The position numbers and the translations under genes were made by a program. From contig NZ_NCUW01000030.1 of assembly GCF_002096335.1 (NCBI RefSeq), forward strand, positions 434,001 through 498,000: a DNA stretch of 64,000 nt, in the 5' to 3' direction. Within the stretch, counting starts at the first letter, position 1. Each line of letters begins with the position of its first letter. This stretch comes from Streptococcus oralis subsp. dentisani. GTDB lineage: Bacteria > Bacillota > Bacilli > Lactobacillales > Streptococcaceae. The notes under the pieces were generated by a model. The model was not told where the DNA came from and ran no database searches. It saw nothing but the letters and a program-made list of their open reading frames with translations. Shown one piece after another: positions 9,093-18,058 of the stretch.

Positions 9093-11080
9093 TACATTTG
9101 CACAATCTTGCGATAGCTTCTTGAAGTAATCATAAAGATTAAGACATAGACGATGAGGAAGATGGCACAAATGGACAGAGTGACTGTCAACATCATGGTT
9201 GCATCCATCACGCCAATAACTTTTAGGATGAGGCTAAGCATGTGATAAGCAAAAGCAAGGTGTAGGAAGGCAAAGAGCAATGGAAGGAAGAAAACAGTTA
9301 GAACCTGTTTGTTAATGGTTTGCTTGATTTGCTTTTGATCGAGTCCAACCTTTTGCAGAATGATGAAACGTTCACGGTCTTCATAGCCCTCAGAGATTTG
9401 TTTGTAGTAAATAACCAGAACTGTTCCCACCATAAAGATGATAGAAAGGAAAATACCGATGAAGAAGGTCCCACCAAAGAAAGCACTCATCTGCGCACTA
9501 CTATCAGCCAGATTGCTTCCGTAAATAAAGCTTCCTTCTTTGCTTGATTCTCTATTAAAATCATCAAGGAATTTTGAATAGTCATCTGCAAGTTTGAGTT
9601 GCTCTTCCTCACTAGCTGTTACATTCATACCACCATAGTATTGATTAAAAATGGAAGAATTAGGATGCTGGTCAAGAAAGGCTTTCAAGTCAGGAACAAC
9701 CAGATAGTTATAGTCCGAAGTTAGAATATTGTACTGATTTGGGACATGTTCAAGAATAAAATCTTTTTTGATTTCTTCCTTTATTGTATAGGTCTGGTCA
9801 TTTAGAGTCAGTTCTTTCTGTCCTTGAAGTTCTTTGTTCTTAGTAAACAATCCAACTTCCTTTCCTGAAAGTGCAAGTTTTTGGCCCGTCATATTCTCAT
9901 AGTCTTTTTGGTCAAAGACCATAAAAATAGTTTTCGGTTGAACACGATTTTGACCTTTCTCAAAGATTGTCAATTTCGTACCTTCTTGGTTTGCTACACC
10001 AAAGCTACTGTATGTAAGGACTTCTTTCTTTGTGACAGTCAATCCTTTATCGCTAGCATACTGGTCTAGGAGTTTATTTATGTCTTCTTTTTCAACATTC
10101 TGTCCTGTAATTCCAAAATCATGTGGATTCATGACTTTCTTGAAAGTTTCAGAGCCCTTAAAGATACTGGTTGCTGCGGACATGGTCACCAAGACCATGG
10201 TTGAAAGAATGGCAATCGTAGCCAAACCAACCGCATTTTTCTTCATACGGAAGATGAGATTGGATACGGAAATCATGTTGTTGGGTTGGTAATAGTAACG
10301 CTTGTTTTTCTTCAAGATTTGTAGGAAAACTGTGATTCCTGCATTGAAGAGAAGATAAGTTCCCAAAATTACCAACAAGACTGCCACAAAGAAAATCAGC
10401 ACAGCATTAAGTGGATTTTCAACGGTAACTGCTAGGAAATAGCCAGCTCCCATACTAATCAAACCTAGAATGGTTTGAAGACCTAAGAAACGTCCTTTTT
10501 TCTCACCACTGGCTTTTTCACGAGAGAGCTGAAGGGCATTCATGCGTGCAATCCGAAAGGCATTGATAAAAATCAAACCTAGGAAAATAGCGCCAAAAAC
10601 GATGAGAACTAGTATAAAGACAATTGGTTGGAAAGTCGAAACGAGCTCTACCTTCATTTTCATCAGCTTCAGAAGAAGGGCGAAGATTAGCTTATCAAAG
10701 AGAGCTCCTAGGCCAAGTCCAGCTGTCAAGGTTAGGGAGCCAAATATAAGAAGCTCCTTAAAGACCATGCTGATTAAATGGCGTTTTTCTAATCCTAACA
10801 TACCGTAAATCCCTAGTTCTTTGGAACGGTTTTTCATGACGAAACTATTGGCATATAAGACAATGATAGCTGAGGCAATGGTGACAATCACCATACCAAG
10901 ACCGAGCGTCATGGAGATAGTCTCTCCCCCTCGAATCTTGCCAATATTAGGGTTCAGTGTCAATGAGTAAAAGAGATAAGTGATGGTCACAGCTAAGAGA
11001 ACTGCTAAAGCAAAGGGATAGTAGAGTTTGCGGTTTTTAATTAAGTTCGAAACCGCTAACTTATTGGTCAATCGAAACAT
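9092..11080 (-). CDS. Bce-type antimicrobial-peptide ABC transporter permease
   Basis: FtsX-like permease of the peptide-7 exporter / BceB class, which frees cell-wall precursors from bacitracin-like peptides and also serves as flux sensor for a two-component system. The 662-residue protein has an N-terminal helix (MFRLTNKLAVSNLIKNRKLY), an FtsX core with KNRSKELGIYGMLG, a large extracytoplasmic domain between helices 7 and 8 (about 310-515), and three C-terminal helices. The pneumococcal homologue (SP_0913 class) has been tied to bacitracin, nisin and LL-37 tolerance. It starts 1 nt after the ATPase gene ends. No sensor kinase or regulator is present nearby. Confidence 0.88.
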   Translation of the reverse strand: MFRLTNKLAVSNLIKNRKLYYPFALAVLLAVTITYLFYSLTLNPNIGKIRGGETISMTLGLGMVIVTIASAIIVLYANSFVMKNRSKELGIYGMLGLEKRHLISMVFKELLIFGSLTLTAGLGLGALFDKLIFALLLKLMKMKVELVSTFQPIVFILVLIVFGAIFLGLIFINAFRIARMNALQLSREKASGEKKGRFLGLQTILGLISMGAGYFLAVTVENPLNAVLIFFVAVLLVILGTYLLFNAGITVFLQILKKNKRYYYQPNNMISVSNLIFRMKKNAVGLATIAILSTMVLVTMSAATSIFKGSETFKKVMNPHDFGITGQNVEKEDINKLLDQYASDKGLTVTKKEVLTYSSFGVANQEGTKLTIFEKGQNRVQPKTIFMVFDQKDYENMTGQKLALSGKEVGLFTKNKELQGQKELTLNDQTYTIKEEIKKDFILEHVPNQYNILTSDYNYLVVPDLKAFLDQHPNSSIFNQYYGGMNVTASEEEQLKLADDYSKFLDDFNRESSKEGSFIYGSNLADSSAQMSAFFGGTFFIGIFLSIIFMVGTVLVIYYKQISEGYEDRERFIILQKVGLDQKQIKQTINKQVLTVFFLPLLFAFLHLAFAYHMLSLILKVIGVMDATMMLTVTLSICAIFLIVYVLIFMITSRSYRKIVQM

Positions 11081-11081
11081 A

Positions 11082-11840
11082 CTAATTCACCTCGCTTGCC
11101 ATAACAGTCAAAGTATCAGAGATTTCTTGGAACATCTGACGCTCTGTCTTGTCTCCACGGTAGATTTGGTTGTAAAGAATCCCATCCTTGATAAAGAGAA
11201 CACGCTTGGCCCTGCTAGCTGCCGCTGTTGAATGGGTTACCATAAGAATAGTTTGGCCACGTTCATTGATTTCATCAAAAACATCCAGAAGAGCTGCAGA
11301 TGATTTGGAGTCAAGGGCTCCTGTTGGCTCATCCGCAAGGAGAATTTCAGGCTCGGTAATGATGGCGCGTGCTACTGCTACCCGCTGTTTTTGCCCACCC
11401 GAGATCTCATAAGGGTACTTCTCTTGCAATTGGTTGATGCCTAAATTTTCAGCTGTTACCACCAATTTCTTCATCATCTCTGTGATGGGTTTTCGTGATA
11501 ACACTAGCGGAAGCAAGATATTGTCTTTGACCGATAGAGTATCTAGCAAGTTAAAATCTTGGAAGACAAAGCCCAACTTCTCACGACGGAAACTCGAAGC
11601 CTGAGAATTTTTAATGGTTGCTGTGTCTATTCCGTTTAGGTAAACCTGACCACGAGTTGGTTTGTCAAGCATAGCTAGGATGTTGAGTAGGGTAGACTTC
11701 CCTGAGCCAGACTCTCCCATGATAGCAACGTAGTCACCCTTTTCCACAGTAAAGTGAATGTCTTTAAGAGCCTCTACTTGGTTGCCTTGGAAACGTGTTT
11801 TGTAGATTTTTTGAACGTGTTTTACATCTAAAAGTGTCAT
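11082..11840 (-). CDS. Bce-type antimicrobial-peptide ABC transporter ATP-binding protein
   Basis: Cytoplasmic ATPase partner of the adjacent permease. The 252-residue protein has Walker A GESGSGKST (42-50), Q-loop VFQDFNLLDTLSVKDNILLP typical of the LolD/BceA branch, signature ISGGQKQR, Walker [14 protein letters not shown] and H-loop VTHS. The Shine-Dalgarno AAGGAG lies 7 nt before the ATG. It is preceded 13 nt upstream by the stop of a 36-codon small gene, which is probably the first gene of this operon. Confidence 0.92.
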   Translation of the reverse strand: MTLLDVKHVQKIYKTRFQGNQVEALKDIHFTVEKGDYVAIMGESGSGKSTLLNILAMLDKPTRGQVYLNGIDTATIKNSQASSFRREKLGFVFQDFNLLDTLSVKDNILLPLVLSRKPITEMMKKLVVTAENLGINQLQEKYPYEISGGQKQRVAVARAIITEPEILLADEPTGALDSKSSAALLDVFDEINERGQTILMVTHSTAAASRAKRVLFIKDGILYNQIYRGDKTERQMFQEISDTLTVMASEVN

Positions 11841-11853
11841 GATTTTCTCCTTC

Positions 11854-11964
11854 TTAATATCCCATCAATTGAAACTGTGCTTGCATCATAGCGCATCCGA
11901 GTTGAACACGCTCGATATATTTTTGACTTGGTTTTCTTCTTTTCTTTTGTAAAATTCTTTTCAT
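11854..11964 (-). CDS. 36-residue basic small protein at the head of the Bce-type operon
   Basis: A short gene not obvious from size alone. It starts ATG at 11964, encodes 36 residues and ends TAA. It begins MKRILQKKRRKPSQKYIERV and ends in a Met/Gln-rich tail (MMQAQFQLMGY). The N-terminal half is strongly basic and there is one Cys (24). Support comes from a strong Shine-Dalgarno AAAGGAG 8 nt before the ATG and a 13-nt gap to the ATPase start that itself holds AAGGAG, so the two are probably cotranslated. I do not recognise a family. It could be a small regulator of the transporter, or a leader peptide whose translation exposes the next gene. Confidence 0.6.
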   Translation of the reverse strand: MKRILQKKRRKPSQKYIERVQLGCAMMQAQFQLMGY

Positions 11965-12048
11965 GGTTTTGCTCCTTTGTTCTTTATGAATCTAGTTTAT
12001 CGCAAAAAAAGACGGCTTGCCATAACCTAACCTTACAAAAGAGACTTT

Positions 12049-12070
12049 AATCTTACATTTTTGTAAGATT
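12049..12070. promoter_or_regulatory. BceR-type response-regulator operator
   Basis: Perfect 9-bp palindrome AATCTTACA-TTTT-TGTAAGATT. Its core TTACA-N4-TGTAA matches the BceR-family binding motif TNACA-N4-TGTAA exactly. It lies 85 nt upstream of the small gene that heads the Bce-type operon. A second CTTACAAAA half-site (12032-12040) follows toward that operon. Confidence 0.75.
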
Positions 12071-12116
12071 GAGGAATTTTTTTGAAAATGGCTACTATAA
12101 GAAGTCCTGTCATTGC

Positions 12117-12145
12117 TTGTTCTATTCTTAAAATAATGGTAAAAT
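12117..12145 (+). promoter_or_regulatory. Promoter toward the DUF1430-type exporter genes
   Basis: TTGTTC (12117-12122), a 17-nt spacer and TAAAAT (12140-12145). The expected transcription start is near 12152, at the first base of a 30-codon reading frame. Confidence 0.65.
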
Positions 12146-12151
12146 TAAATT

Positions 12152-12244
12152 ATGAAAAGGCTTTCTTTGACATCTTGTAAAAGAATTGGCTTTCTGCTAA
12201 TTATTTTTAAAGGTGCTAAACTATCATTCGTATCACTGCTATAA
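12152..12244 (+). CDS. Possible 30-residue leader peptide before an intrinsic terminator
   Basis: ATG at 12152, 30 codons, TAA at 12242-12244, immediately followed by a terminator hairpin. The peptide begins MKRLSLTSCKRIGFLLIIFK: a basic N-terminus then a hydrophobic stretch. No Shine-Dalgarno is visible, but the ATG coincides with the predicted transcription start, so it would be leaderless. It may be an attenuator leader, a tiny membrane peptide, or a chance frame. Confidence 0.3.
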   Translation: MKRLSLTSCKRIGFLLIIFKGAKLSFVSLL

Positions 12245-12245
12245 G

Positions 12246-12271
12246 GAGGGAGGTTCAACTCCCTCTTTTTT
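12246..12271 (+). terminator. Intrinsic terminator between leader and exporter gene (attenuator candidate)
   Basis: Stem GAGGGAG / CTCCCTC with loop GTTCAA, followed by TTTTTT. It lies 14 nt before the ATG of the membrane-protein gene and downstream of its only evident promoter, so expression of that gene requires read-through. Confidence 0.8.
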
Positions 12272-12285
12272 AGAAAGAGGTTCCT

Positions 12286-14280
12286 ATGAAACGTGTTTTT
12301 CTCTTCATCAGCAATCTTCTTCTGGCACTCTTTCTGATTGGTGCTTTGTCCTTTTGGAAAGACTCTCTTCCACAAATCCTGTTCCCAGGTGCAGCAGTAT
12401 TAAGCGGGCAAGCAGATTATTCTACCGTTAAGGAAAAATTAAATAGTCTTGCTAAAGAACATAATAGTCTTATCGCAAGAACCATTTGGGAAGTTGATAG
12501 TGATGGAAAATCAAGAACTTTCTACGAAGCTTTTGGAGATGGGCAACTCCCAGACTGGATGCCTCCAGCAAGTCAAGAAAGCATTCACAAGAGCGATCTT
12601 CTCAACAACTACAATATTATCAGCGGTTCCTTAACTAGTCAAGAATTGGCTACTCATCTGAAAGAACTTGGACTAGAAAAAGCGAATGCATTTGAAAATG
12701 ATAGAGTATCCTTCGTACTGGCCATGTTTACCCAACCTAATCAGCTCACCAGTATGTTAATCTTTTTGCTGACTTTCTTAGCTTTAATTGTTATCGGTCA
12801 GATTCAATCTCTCTCTCAGTCAGGGATTAGATTGATTTCTGGAGAGCGGCTGAGCCATCTCTTCTTTCGTTCTCTCGCAAGAGACGGACTTGATATCCTT
12901 CTTTTCGGCTTGCCTGCTTTCCTAATAGCTAGTGTTTTAGTAGTTTACCTAGGCTATCCTTATGAAATTCAGACTTTTTTAGTAATACTATTTATTTTTT
13001 ATAATAGCCTGCTTCTCTTGCTAAGTCTTCTCATCGCTTTTCTTTTTACTATTTCTTTGAAAAGAGTTCATCTTCTCTCTATCATTAAAGGAAAATTACC
13101 AATTAAGTCAATTTTACGTATTCTTTACTTTGGTCAAGCTCTGTCTATCTTATTAGTTATTGTAGGATTTGGGCGCTTGTCCATTTATCATCATATATTT
13201 ATGAAAAATGAGGCTGGACAAGCTACTTGGGAACAACGCTCCAATGTTGTTACTCTTCAAACAGGGCGTTCCAGTCAGATGAAAAATTTAGATGAACTGC
13301 AGACAAATGCTGATAAATGGTTTGACTTTATTCAATATTCTTTAGAAAATGGAAATGCCTTTCTAGTCAAACATAATCTCGCTATTCAAGCTATAAAACA
13401 TTCTCTTTCAACTCATAATGATTCTGAACAAAATCCCTATGACTTGGAAGGGAAAAATATTCTCTATGTAACACCTGACTACTTCAAAAAAGAAGGTATA
13501 GAGTTAACATCAGAAACCTTTAAAAAAATCAATAATCTAAAAGATGGACAGGTTCTTGTAATACTACCTCAAGAACAAAAGAAAAATGAAGAACAAATAA
13601 AACAAAACATACAAGAAGATTTAACTAATCGATTATACAGTAGTGATACAAAGCATAGAGTCGAAGTTAGTATAACTTATACTGATCAAAAAAAAGATGT
13701 ATTCATTTATAATACTACCCATATTTCTTATGATCAATGGTTGTCAACTCCTATTTTTATCGTAGTTTCTCCTAAGGCACTTGGAAAAGATTCTTCTATA
13801 TTTTGGTTTACGAATCTAGAATATCTCTATTTTACCGATTTACAGCAAACACAAGAACTTTTGAAGTACTATCAACTTGATCCTATGATTTCAAGATTAT
13901 CCTTTGCTAGAGAGACCTACCTCCAGTTAAATCAAAAAATTAAAATCGAAATTTATAGTAATTTAGCGAGTGGTATTTTTGCTATCTTGACTTCAATTTT
14001 ACTTTTTACAAGTTTAAACCTACTCTATTTTGAATCCTTTAGAAAAAGTATATTCTTGAAAAAAATAGCTGGCTATTATTTCTTAGAATTACATAGCAGA
14101 TATATCATTTCTCAGATAATCGCTCTCTTCATTGGAAGTAGTATAGCACTATATATCTCTAAGAATTTATGGATTACGCTGTTTCTATTTCTCAGCTTTT
14201 CAAGTTTAGCTATTCTTCTATTAAAAATTTGTGATAAAAAGGAAACTAAAACTTATGCTAGCATCATCAAAGGAGGATAG
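12286..14280 (+). CDS. Bacteriocin-associated integral membrane protein (DUF1430-like)
   Basis: A 664-residue membrane protein of the family found with lactococcin-972-type bacteriocins, thought to act in immunity or export with a dedicated ABC ATPase. It shows an N-terminal signal-anchor helix (about 5-25), an outside segment (about 30-150), a cluster of helices (about 155-300), a second extracytoplasmic domain (about 310-560), and three C-terminal helices with the FESFRKSIFLKKIAGYYFLE cytoplasmic loop. AAAGAGG lies 5 nt before the ATG. The ATPase gene follows after 1 nt. No bacteriocin precursor gene is present upstream, only a short leader and terminator, so this may be an orphan pair. Confidence 0.75.
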   Translation: MKRVFLFISNLLLALFLIGALSFWKDSLPQILFPGAAVLSGQADYSTVKEKLNSLAKEHNSLIARTIWEVDSDGKSRTFYEAFGDGQLPDWMPPASQESIHKSDLLNNYNIISGSLTSQELATHLKELGLEKANAFENDRVSFVLAMFTQPNQLTSMLIFLLTFLALIVIGQIQSLSQSGIRLISGERLSHLFFRSLARDGLDILLFGLPAFLIASVLVVYLGYPYEIQTFLVILFIFYNSLLLLLSLLIAFLFTISLKRVHLLSIIKGKLPIKSILRILYFGQALSILLVIVGFGRLSIYHHIFMKNEAGQATWEQRSNVVTLQTGRSSQMKNLDELQTNADKWFDFIQYSLENGNAFLVKHNLAIQAIKHSLSTHNDSEQNPYDLEGKNILYVTPDYFKKEGIELTSETFKKINNLKDGQVLVILPQEQKKNEEQIKQNIQEDLTNRLYSSDTKHRVEVSITYTDQKKDVFIYNTTHISYDQWLSTPIFIVVSPKALGKDSSIFWFTNLEYLYFTDLQQTQELLKYYQLDPMISRLSFARETYLQLNQKIKIEIYSNLASGIFAILTSILLFTSLNLLYFESFRKSIFLKKIAGYYFLELHSRYIISQIIALFIGSSIALYISKNLWITLFLFLSFSSLAILLLKICDKKETKTYASIIKGG

Positions 14281-14281
14281 T

Positions 14282-14932
14282 ATGATTGAATTACAACATA
14301 TTTGGAAACAATTTGGTTCTCGTATCATTTTTTCAGACTTGAATCTGAATTTTCAAAGTGGTATGGTGTATGCTTTGATAGGAGATAGTGGTTGTGGAAA
14401 AACCACTTTGCTCAATATGCTAGCAAAACTAGAAACTTTCGATAAAGGAGAAATAGTTTACAAAGGAAAGTCTTTGACTTCACTAAAAAATGAGGAATTT
14501 TATCGTAACGAACTAGGTTATCTCTTCCAGAATTTTGGACTATTAGAAAGTCAGACCATCCGAGAAAACCTTGAGCTAGGACTGATTGGTAAAAAGAAGA
14601 ACAAAAAACAAGAAAAAGAGAGACTTCTTCTTCAAGCACTGCAAGCTGTCAGACTGGATTATCTAAGTCTCAACCAAAAAATATATGAATTATCTGGTGG
14701 TGAAGCTCAACGCGTAGCACTTGCTAAGATTATCCTGAAAGATCCTCCTTTAATTTTAGCCGATGAGCCTACCGCCTCGCTAGATCCAAAAAATTCCAAG
14801 GAAATTATGGAAATTCTCCTTGAACTTCGTAATGCTAATAGAACAATTATCATCGCAACTCACAATCCTAGTATTTGGAAAATGGCTGATCAGGTAATTC
14901 GTCTTTCTAAAGACAAAACAGATTATAATTAA
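14282..14932 (+). CDS. ABC transporter ATP-binding protein paired with the DUF1430-like protein
   Basis: A 216-residue ATPase with Walker A GDSGCGKTT, Q-loop LFQNFGLLESQTIRENL, signature LSGGEAQR, Walker B LILADEPTASLD and H-loop THN. The start at 14282 is chosen because a perfect AAAGGAGG lies 5 nt upstream and the sequence MIELQHIWKQFG matches the expected N-terminus. An in-frame ATG 17 codons earlier lies inside the upstream gene. It ends at a 17-bp terminator. Substrate unknown; context suggests export of, or immunity to, a peptide. Confidence 0.87.
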   Translation: MIELQHIWKQFGSRIIFSDLNLNFQSGMVYALIGDSGCGKTTLLNMLAKLETFDKGEIVYKGKSLTSLKNEEFYRNELGYLFQNFGLLESQTIRENLELGLIGKKKNKKQEKERLLLQALQAVRLDYLSLNQKIYELSGGEAQRVALAKIILKDPPLILADEPTASLDPKNSKEIMEILLELRNANRTIIIATHNPSIWKMADQVIRLSKDKTDYN

Positions 14933-14937
14933 ATACC

Positions 14938-14975
14938 AAAATCCCTTGTGGCTATTTAGCCACAAGGGATTTTCA
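14938..14975. terminator. Strong bidirectional terminator
   Basis: A perfect 17-bp stem (14938-14954 with 14957-14973) flanked by A and T runs. It ends the plus-strand exporter genes and may also stop the convergent PspC transcript. Confidence 0.9.
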
Positions 14976-15036
14976 GTCATTTATGCTATTTCTTTTAAGT
15001 AAAAAAGTAAAAGTAATAAATATTTCCTGTTCAATT

Positions 15037-15309
15037 TCACCAAAACCAACCATCATCATCATTGATTGGTTGTGCTTCTTTGATTTTGCGTGGTCCTGTT
15101 CCGTACATTTCGGCTTCAATGTCTTCCTTAGTTGGTAGGATAGAGGCAAGGATGATGTAGATTATCACTCCGACTCCAAAATTTGCCACGGTAAAAATGG
15201 CGAAGAGAAAGCGGACTAGGGTTACATCAAAATTCCACTTGTCTGATAGACCAGCTAAAACTCCTGAAACCATGCGATTTCGTCTCATTTTATAAAATTT
15301 TGTATTCAT
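15037..15309 (-). CDS. PspC-domain small membrane protein
   Basis: A 90-residue protein with a PspC domain: MRRNRMVSGVLAGLSDKW (about 8-25), then a hydrophobic helix (about 28-58) ending in LASILP and an acidic tail ending DDDGWFW. Such proteins belong to phage-shock/LiaR-type envelope stress responses in Gram-positive bacteria. A start at 15309 is preferred because AGAGGG lies 7 nt upstream and MNTKFYKM is the usual N-terminus. A longer frame reaches back to 15369, at the sprT-like stop. It is last in the tex - sprT-like - pspC run. Confidence 0.82.
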   Translation of the reverse strand: MNTKFYKMRRNRMVSGVLAGLSDKWNFDVTLVRFLFAIFTVANFGVGVIIYIILASILPTKEDIEAEMYGTGPRKIKEAQPINDDDGWFW

Positions 15310-15368
15310 GATTGTTCCCTCTTTCAGTATTCTTACAAAGAGTATAGCATGAATCAGAACTAAGAACA

Positions 15369-15812
15369 TCAGTCCTTAGGCCGATTTAAGATGACGAGTT
15401 TGCCACGGCAGACGCCACAGCGATAGCGCTTGGTATCAATCCTTCTCTTACGCTGATAACTTTGCTGGCAAAATTGGCACTGATAAACTAGGTAGGTACT
15501 TTGGTCTTTCAAAGCGGGAACAAAGCGCAGTCCATCCACTTCTTTCAAAAGTTCCTTAAAATCTCGGTCCTTGTGGCGATAACCCTTTTTCTCAAAATAA
15601 AGATGATAGTGACAGAGTTCATGGCGCACGATTTTGCGAAAGACTTCCAAACCTAGTTCATTATAAACCTTGGGATTAAAATCCAAATGCCCATCCTTGG
15701 GGAAAAATCGTCCACCTGTCGTTCGTAGACGAGAATTCCACTGGGCTTGGTGCGTGAAAGGTCTACCAAAGTCTTCGAGGGAAACAGACTGAACGTACTC
15801 AGTCAGATTCAT
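15369..15812 (-). CDS. SprT-like zinc metalloprotease-fold protein
   Basis: A 147-residue SprT family protein with catalytic-type motif HELCHYH (His64, Glu65, His68) and a zinc ribbon with Cys112-x2-Cys115 and Cys132-x2-Cys135. Related proteins include eukaryotic Spartan; the bacterial role is unclear. The gene overlaps the end of tex by 14 nt, so translation is coupled to the upstream gene. Confidence 0.87.
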   Translation of the reverse strand: MNLTEYVQSVSLEDFGRPFTHQAQWNSRLRTTGGRFFPKDGHLDFNPKVYNELGLEVFRKIVRHELCHYHLYFEKKGYRHKDRDFKELLKEVDGLRFVPALKDQSTYLVYQCQFCQQSYQRKRRIDTKRYRCGVCRGKLVILNRPKD

Positions 15813-17928
15813 CTGGAGCTAGGAGCGACAGATTGACTTTTTCACGTTCAGTATCGATTTTCTTAACCCAAACCGTTACCAAATCTCCGACTGACACCAC
15901 TTGGCTGGGATGTTTGATAAATTTGCGACTCATATGCGAAATATGAATCAAGCCGTCCTCGTGAATCCCGATATCAACGAAGGCACCGAAGTCAACGACA
16001 TTACGCACCACACCTTCCAGCTTCTGACCGACTTTTAAGTCTTTGATATCCAAGACATCTTGACGAAGCACAGGAGCATCAAAGGAATCACGGAAATCTC
16101 GACCTGGTTTGAGAAGGTCTGCAATGATATCTTTAAGCGTTTCTGGACCAAGGTCTAGTTCTTGCGCCATGTCCTTGACTGAAAGAGACTTAAGCTTATT
16201 TTGTGCTTCTTCATTTAAGTCCTTGATATCCAAGCGTTTGAAGAGTTCCTTAACGGCAGCGTAGTTTTCTGGGTGAACTCCTGTATTGTCGAGGATATTG
16301 CTACTTTCAGGGATACGGAGGAAACCTGCAGCTTGCTCAAAGGCCTTAGCACCTAGACGAGGAACCTTCTTGATTTGAGAACGTGAAGTGATTTTTCCTT
16401 CTTCTTCACGGTATTTGACAATATTTTCAGAGATAGTTTTATTGAGTCCAGCTACGTGGGAAAGAAGAGCAGGGCTGGCAGTATTGACATTGACGCCGAC
16501 TTGGTTGACCACCGTATCGACGACAAAATCCAGACTCTCAGACAGTTTCTTCTGACTGACATCGTGCTGGTATTGACCGACACCGATTGACTTAGGATCG
16601 ATTTTGACCAATTCGGCAAGAGGATCTTGCAAACGTCGGGCGATAGAGATAGCAGATCGTTTTTCAACGGTTAATTCTGGAAACTCCTGACGAGCAAGCT
16701 CACTGGCAGAGTAAACTGAAGCGCCACTTTCATTGACGATGACATAGCTGACTTCAGGAAAATCTTTAAGAACTTCCGCCACAAAGGCTTCACTCTCACG
16801 GCTTGCAGTACCATTTCCGATGGCAATAATTTCTACGCCATACTGACCAATCAAGTCGGCTAATTCTCGTTTTGCTTCTTCAATCTGACGAGCTGATGCT
16901 GGTTTTACTGGATAAATGACGTGGGTTGTCAGCATTTTCCCTGTTGCATCTACGACAGCCAGCTTGGCACCTGTACGAAAGGCAGGGTCAAAACCTAGAA
17001 CCACGCGCCCTTTCAGCGGAGCAACCAAGAGAAGATTGCGCAGGTTGTCAGAAAAGAGTTGGATAGCCCCTTCTTCTGCCTTTTCGGTTAATTCTGTCCG
17101 AATGCGGCGCTCGATAGCCGGCAAGACTTTTTTCTTAACAGATTGCTGGATAACTTCATCAATATAGGTGTTTCTCACCTTGAAACGAGCAGCAAAGAAA
17201 GCAAGAATACGATCTGTCGCGTGCTCAAAACCGACTTTTAAGATGCCTAATTTTTCCCCACGATTGAGGGCTAAGGTACGATAACCCTGCATGTTGCCAA
17301 CTGTCTCTGAAAAATCATAGTAAATCTGAAAAACTTGTTTTTCATCGAGACTTTCATCTTTGACTTGCGAAGTGATTTTAGAGTGTCTTAACACTTCCTG
17401 ATAGGTCAGTGAACGCAAGGTCACATCTTCGGATAAGGCTTCGACCAAGATATCAACCGCACCTGCCAAGGCTTCTTGAACAGTCGCAAATCCTTCACAG
17501 ACAAACTTCTCAGCTTCTTTCTCTAAACCATCTACATTCTGCAAAATCAAGCGGGCGAGAGGAAAGAGTCCAGCTTCTCGGGCAATAGTTGCCTTGGTTC
17601 GACGTTTTTCCTTATAAGGAAGATAGAGTTCCTCTACGTCTGCTAATTTCTCAGCTGCCAGGATAGCCTCTTCCAGTTCCTTGGTTAGTTTGCCTTGTTC
17701 TTGAATCTTAGCTAAGACAGCTTCTTTACGGTCGTTGAGATTTGTCAGACTTTTATCCAAGTCGATAATGGCCTTAATCGCCACCTCATCCAAACTACCA
17801 GTCATGTCCTTGCGATAACGCGCGATGAAGGGGATCGTCGCCCCTTCAGCCGTCAAACTTAGAACGGTATCGATTTGCTTTAACGTTACCCCCAAATCTT
17901 GGGAGATTTTTTCATATTTTTTATCCAT
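15799..17928 (-). CDS. tex: Tex RNA-binding transcription accessory protein
   Basis: A 709-residue Tex/Spt6-like protein: an N-terminal helix-turn-helix region (about 1-190), a YqgF/RuvC-like domain with [16 protein letters not shown], helix-hairpin-helix repeats (about 480-560), and a C-terminal S1 domain (about 630-700, [20 protein letters not shown]). It binds nucleic acid and affects transcription; in pneumococcus it is dispensable. No convincing Shine-Dalgarno precedes the ATG. The minus-strand TATAAT at 17940-17935 places the transcription start on or beside the ATG, so the mRNA looks leaderless. Confidence 0.94.
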   Translation of the reverse strand: MDKKYEKISQDLGVTLKQIDTVLSLTAEGATIPFIARYRKDMTGSLDEVAIKAIIDLDKSLTNLNDRKEAVLAKIQEQGKLTKELEEAILAAEKLADVEELYLPYKEKRRTKATIAREAGLFPLARLILQNVDGLEKEAEKFVCEGFATVQEALAGAVDILVEALSEDVTLRSLTYQEVLRHSKITSQVKDESLDEKQVFQIYYDFSETVGNMQGYRTLALNRGEKLGILKVGFEHATDRILAFFAARFKVRNTYIDEVIQQSVKKKVLPAIERRIRTELTEKAEEGAIQLFSDNLRNLLLVAPLKGRVVLGFDPAFRTGAKLAVVDATGKMLTTHVIYPVKPASARQIEEAKRELADLIGQYGVEIIAIGNGTASRESEAFVAEVLKDFPEVSYVIVNESGASVYSASELARQEFPELTVEKRSAISIARRLQDPLAELVKIDPKSIGVGQYQHDVSQKKLSESLDFVVDTVVNQVGVNVNTASPALLSHVAGLNKTISENIVKYREEEGKITSRSQIKKVPRLGAKAFEQAAGFLRIPESSNILDNTGVHPENYAAVKELFKRLDIKDLNEEAQNKLKSLSVKDMAQELDLGPETLKDIIADLLKPGRDFRDSFDAPVLRQDVLDIKDLKVGQKLEGVVRNVVDFGAFVDIGIHEDGLIHISHMSRKFIKHPSQVVSVGDLVTVWVKKIDTEREKVNLSLLAPDESD

Positions 17929-17934
17929 AAACCT

Positions 17935-17943
17935 ATTATACCA
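17935..17943 (-). promoter_or_regulatory. Extended -10 promoter of tex, apparently leaderless
   Basis: Minus strand TGGTATAAT, then AGGTTT, then the ATG. The spacing from TATAAT to ATG is 6 nt. The -35 is weak. The module is almost identical to that before plsY. Confidence 0.65.
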
Positions 17944-18022
17944 TAAGGGACAGCCCTTGTTTCGTCCTACCCTTTTTTACCTCTTTGATTATCAAAATAA
18001 TCCCTTTTCCAAAAAATAATAG

Positions 18023-18028
18023 TATAAT
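18023..18028 (+). promoter_or_regulatory. -10 box before the small conserved gene and membrane pair
   Basis: Perfect TATAAT about 31 nt before the ATG at 18059. The -35 is not convincing (TAATCC at 17999 with an 18-nt spacer). Confidence 0.5.
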
Positions 18029-18058
18029 AGAGGTAGAATTTAGAAAAGAGGTAGGCCC

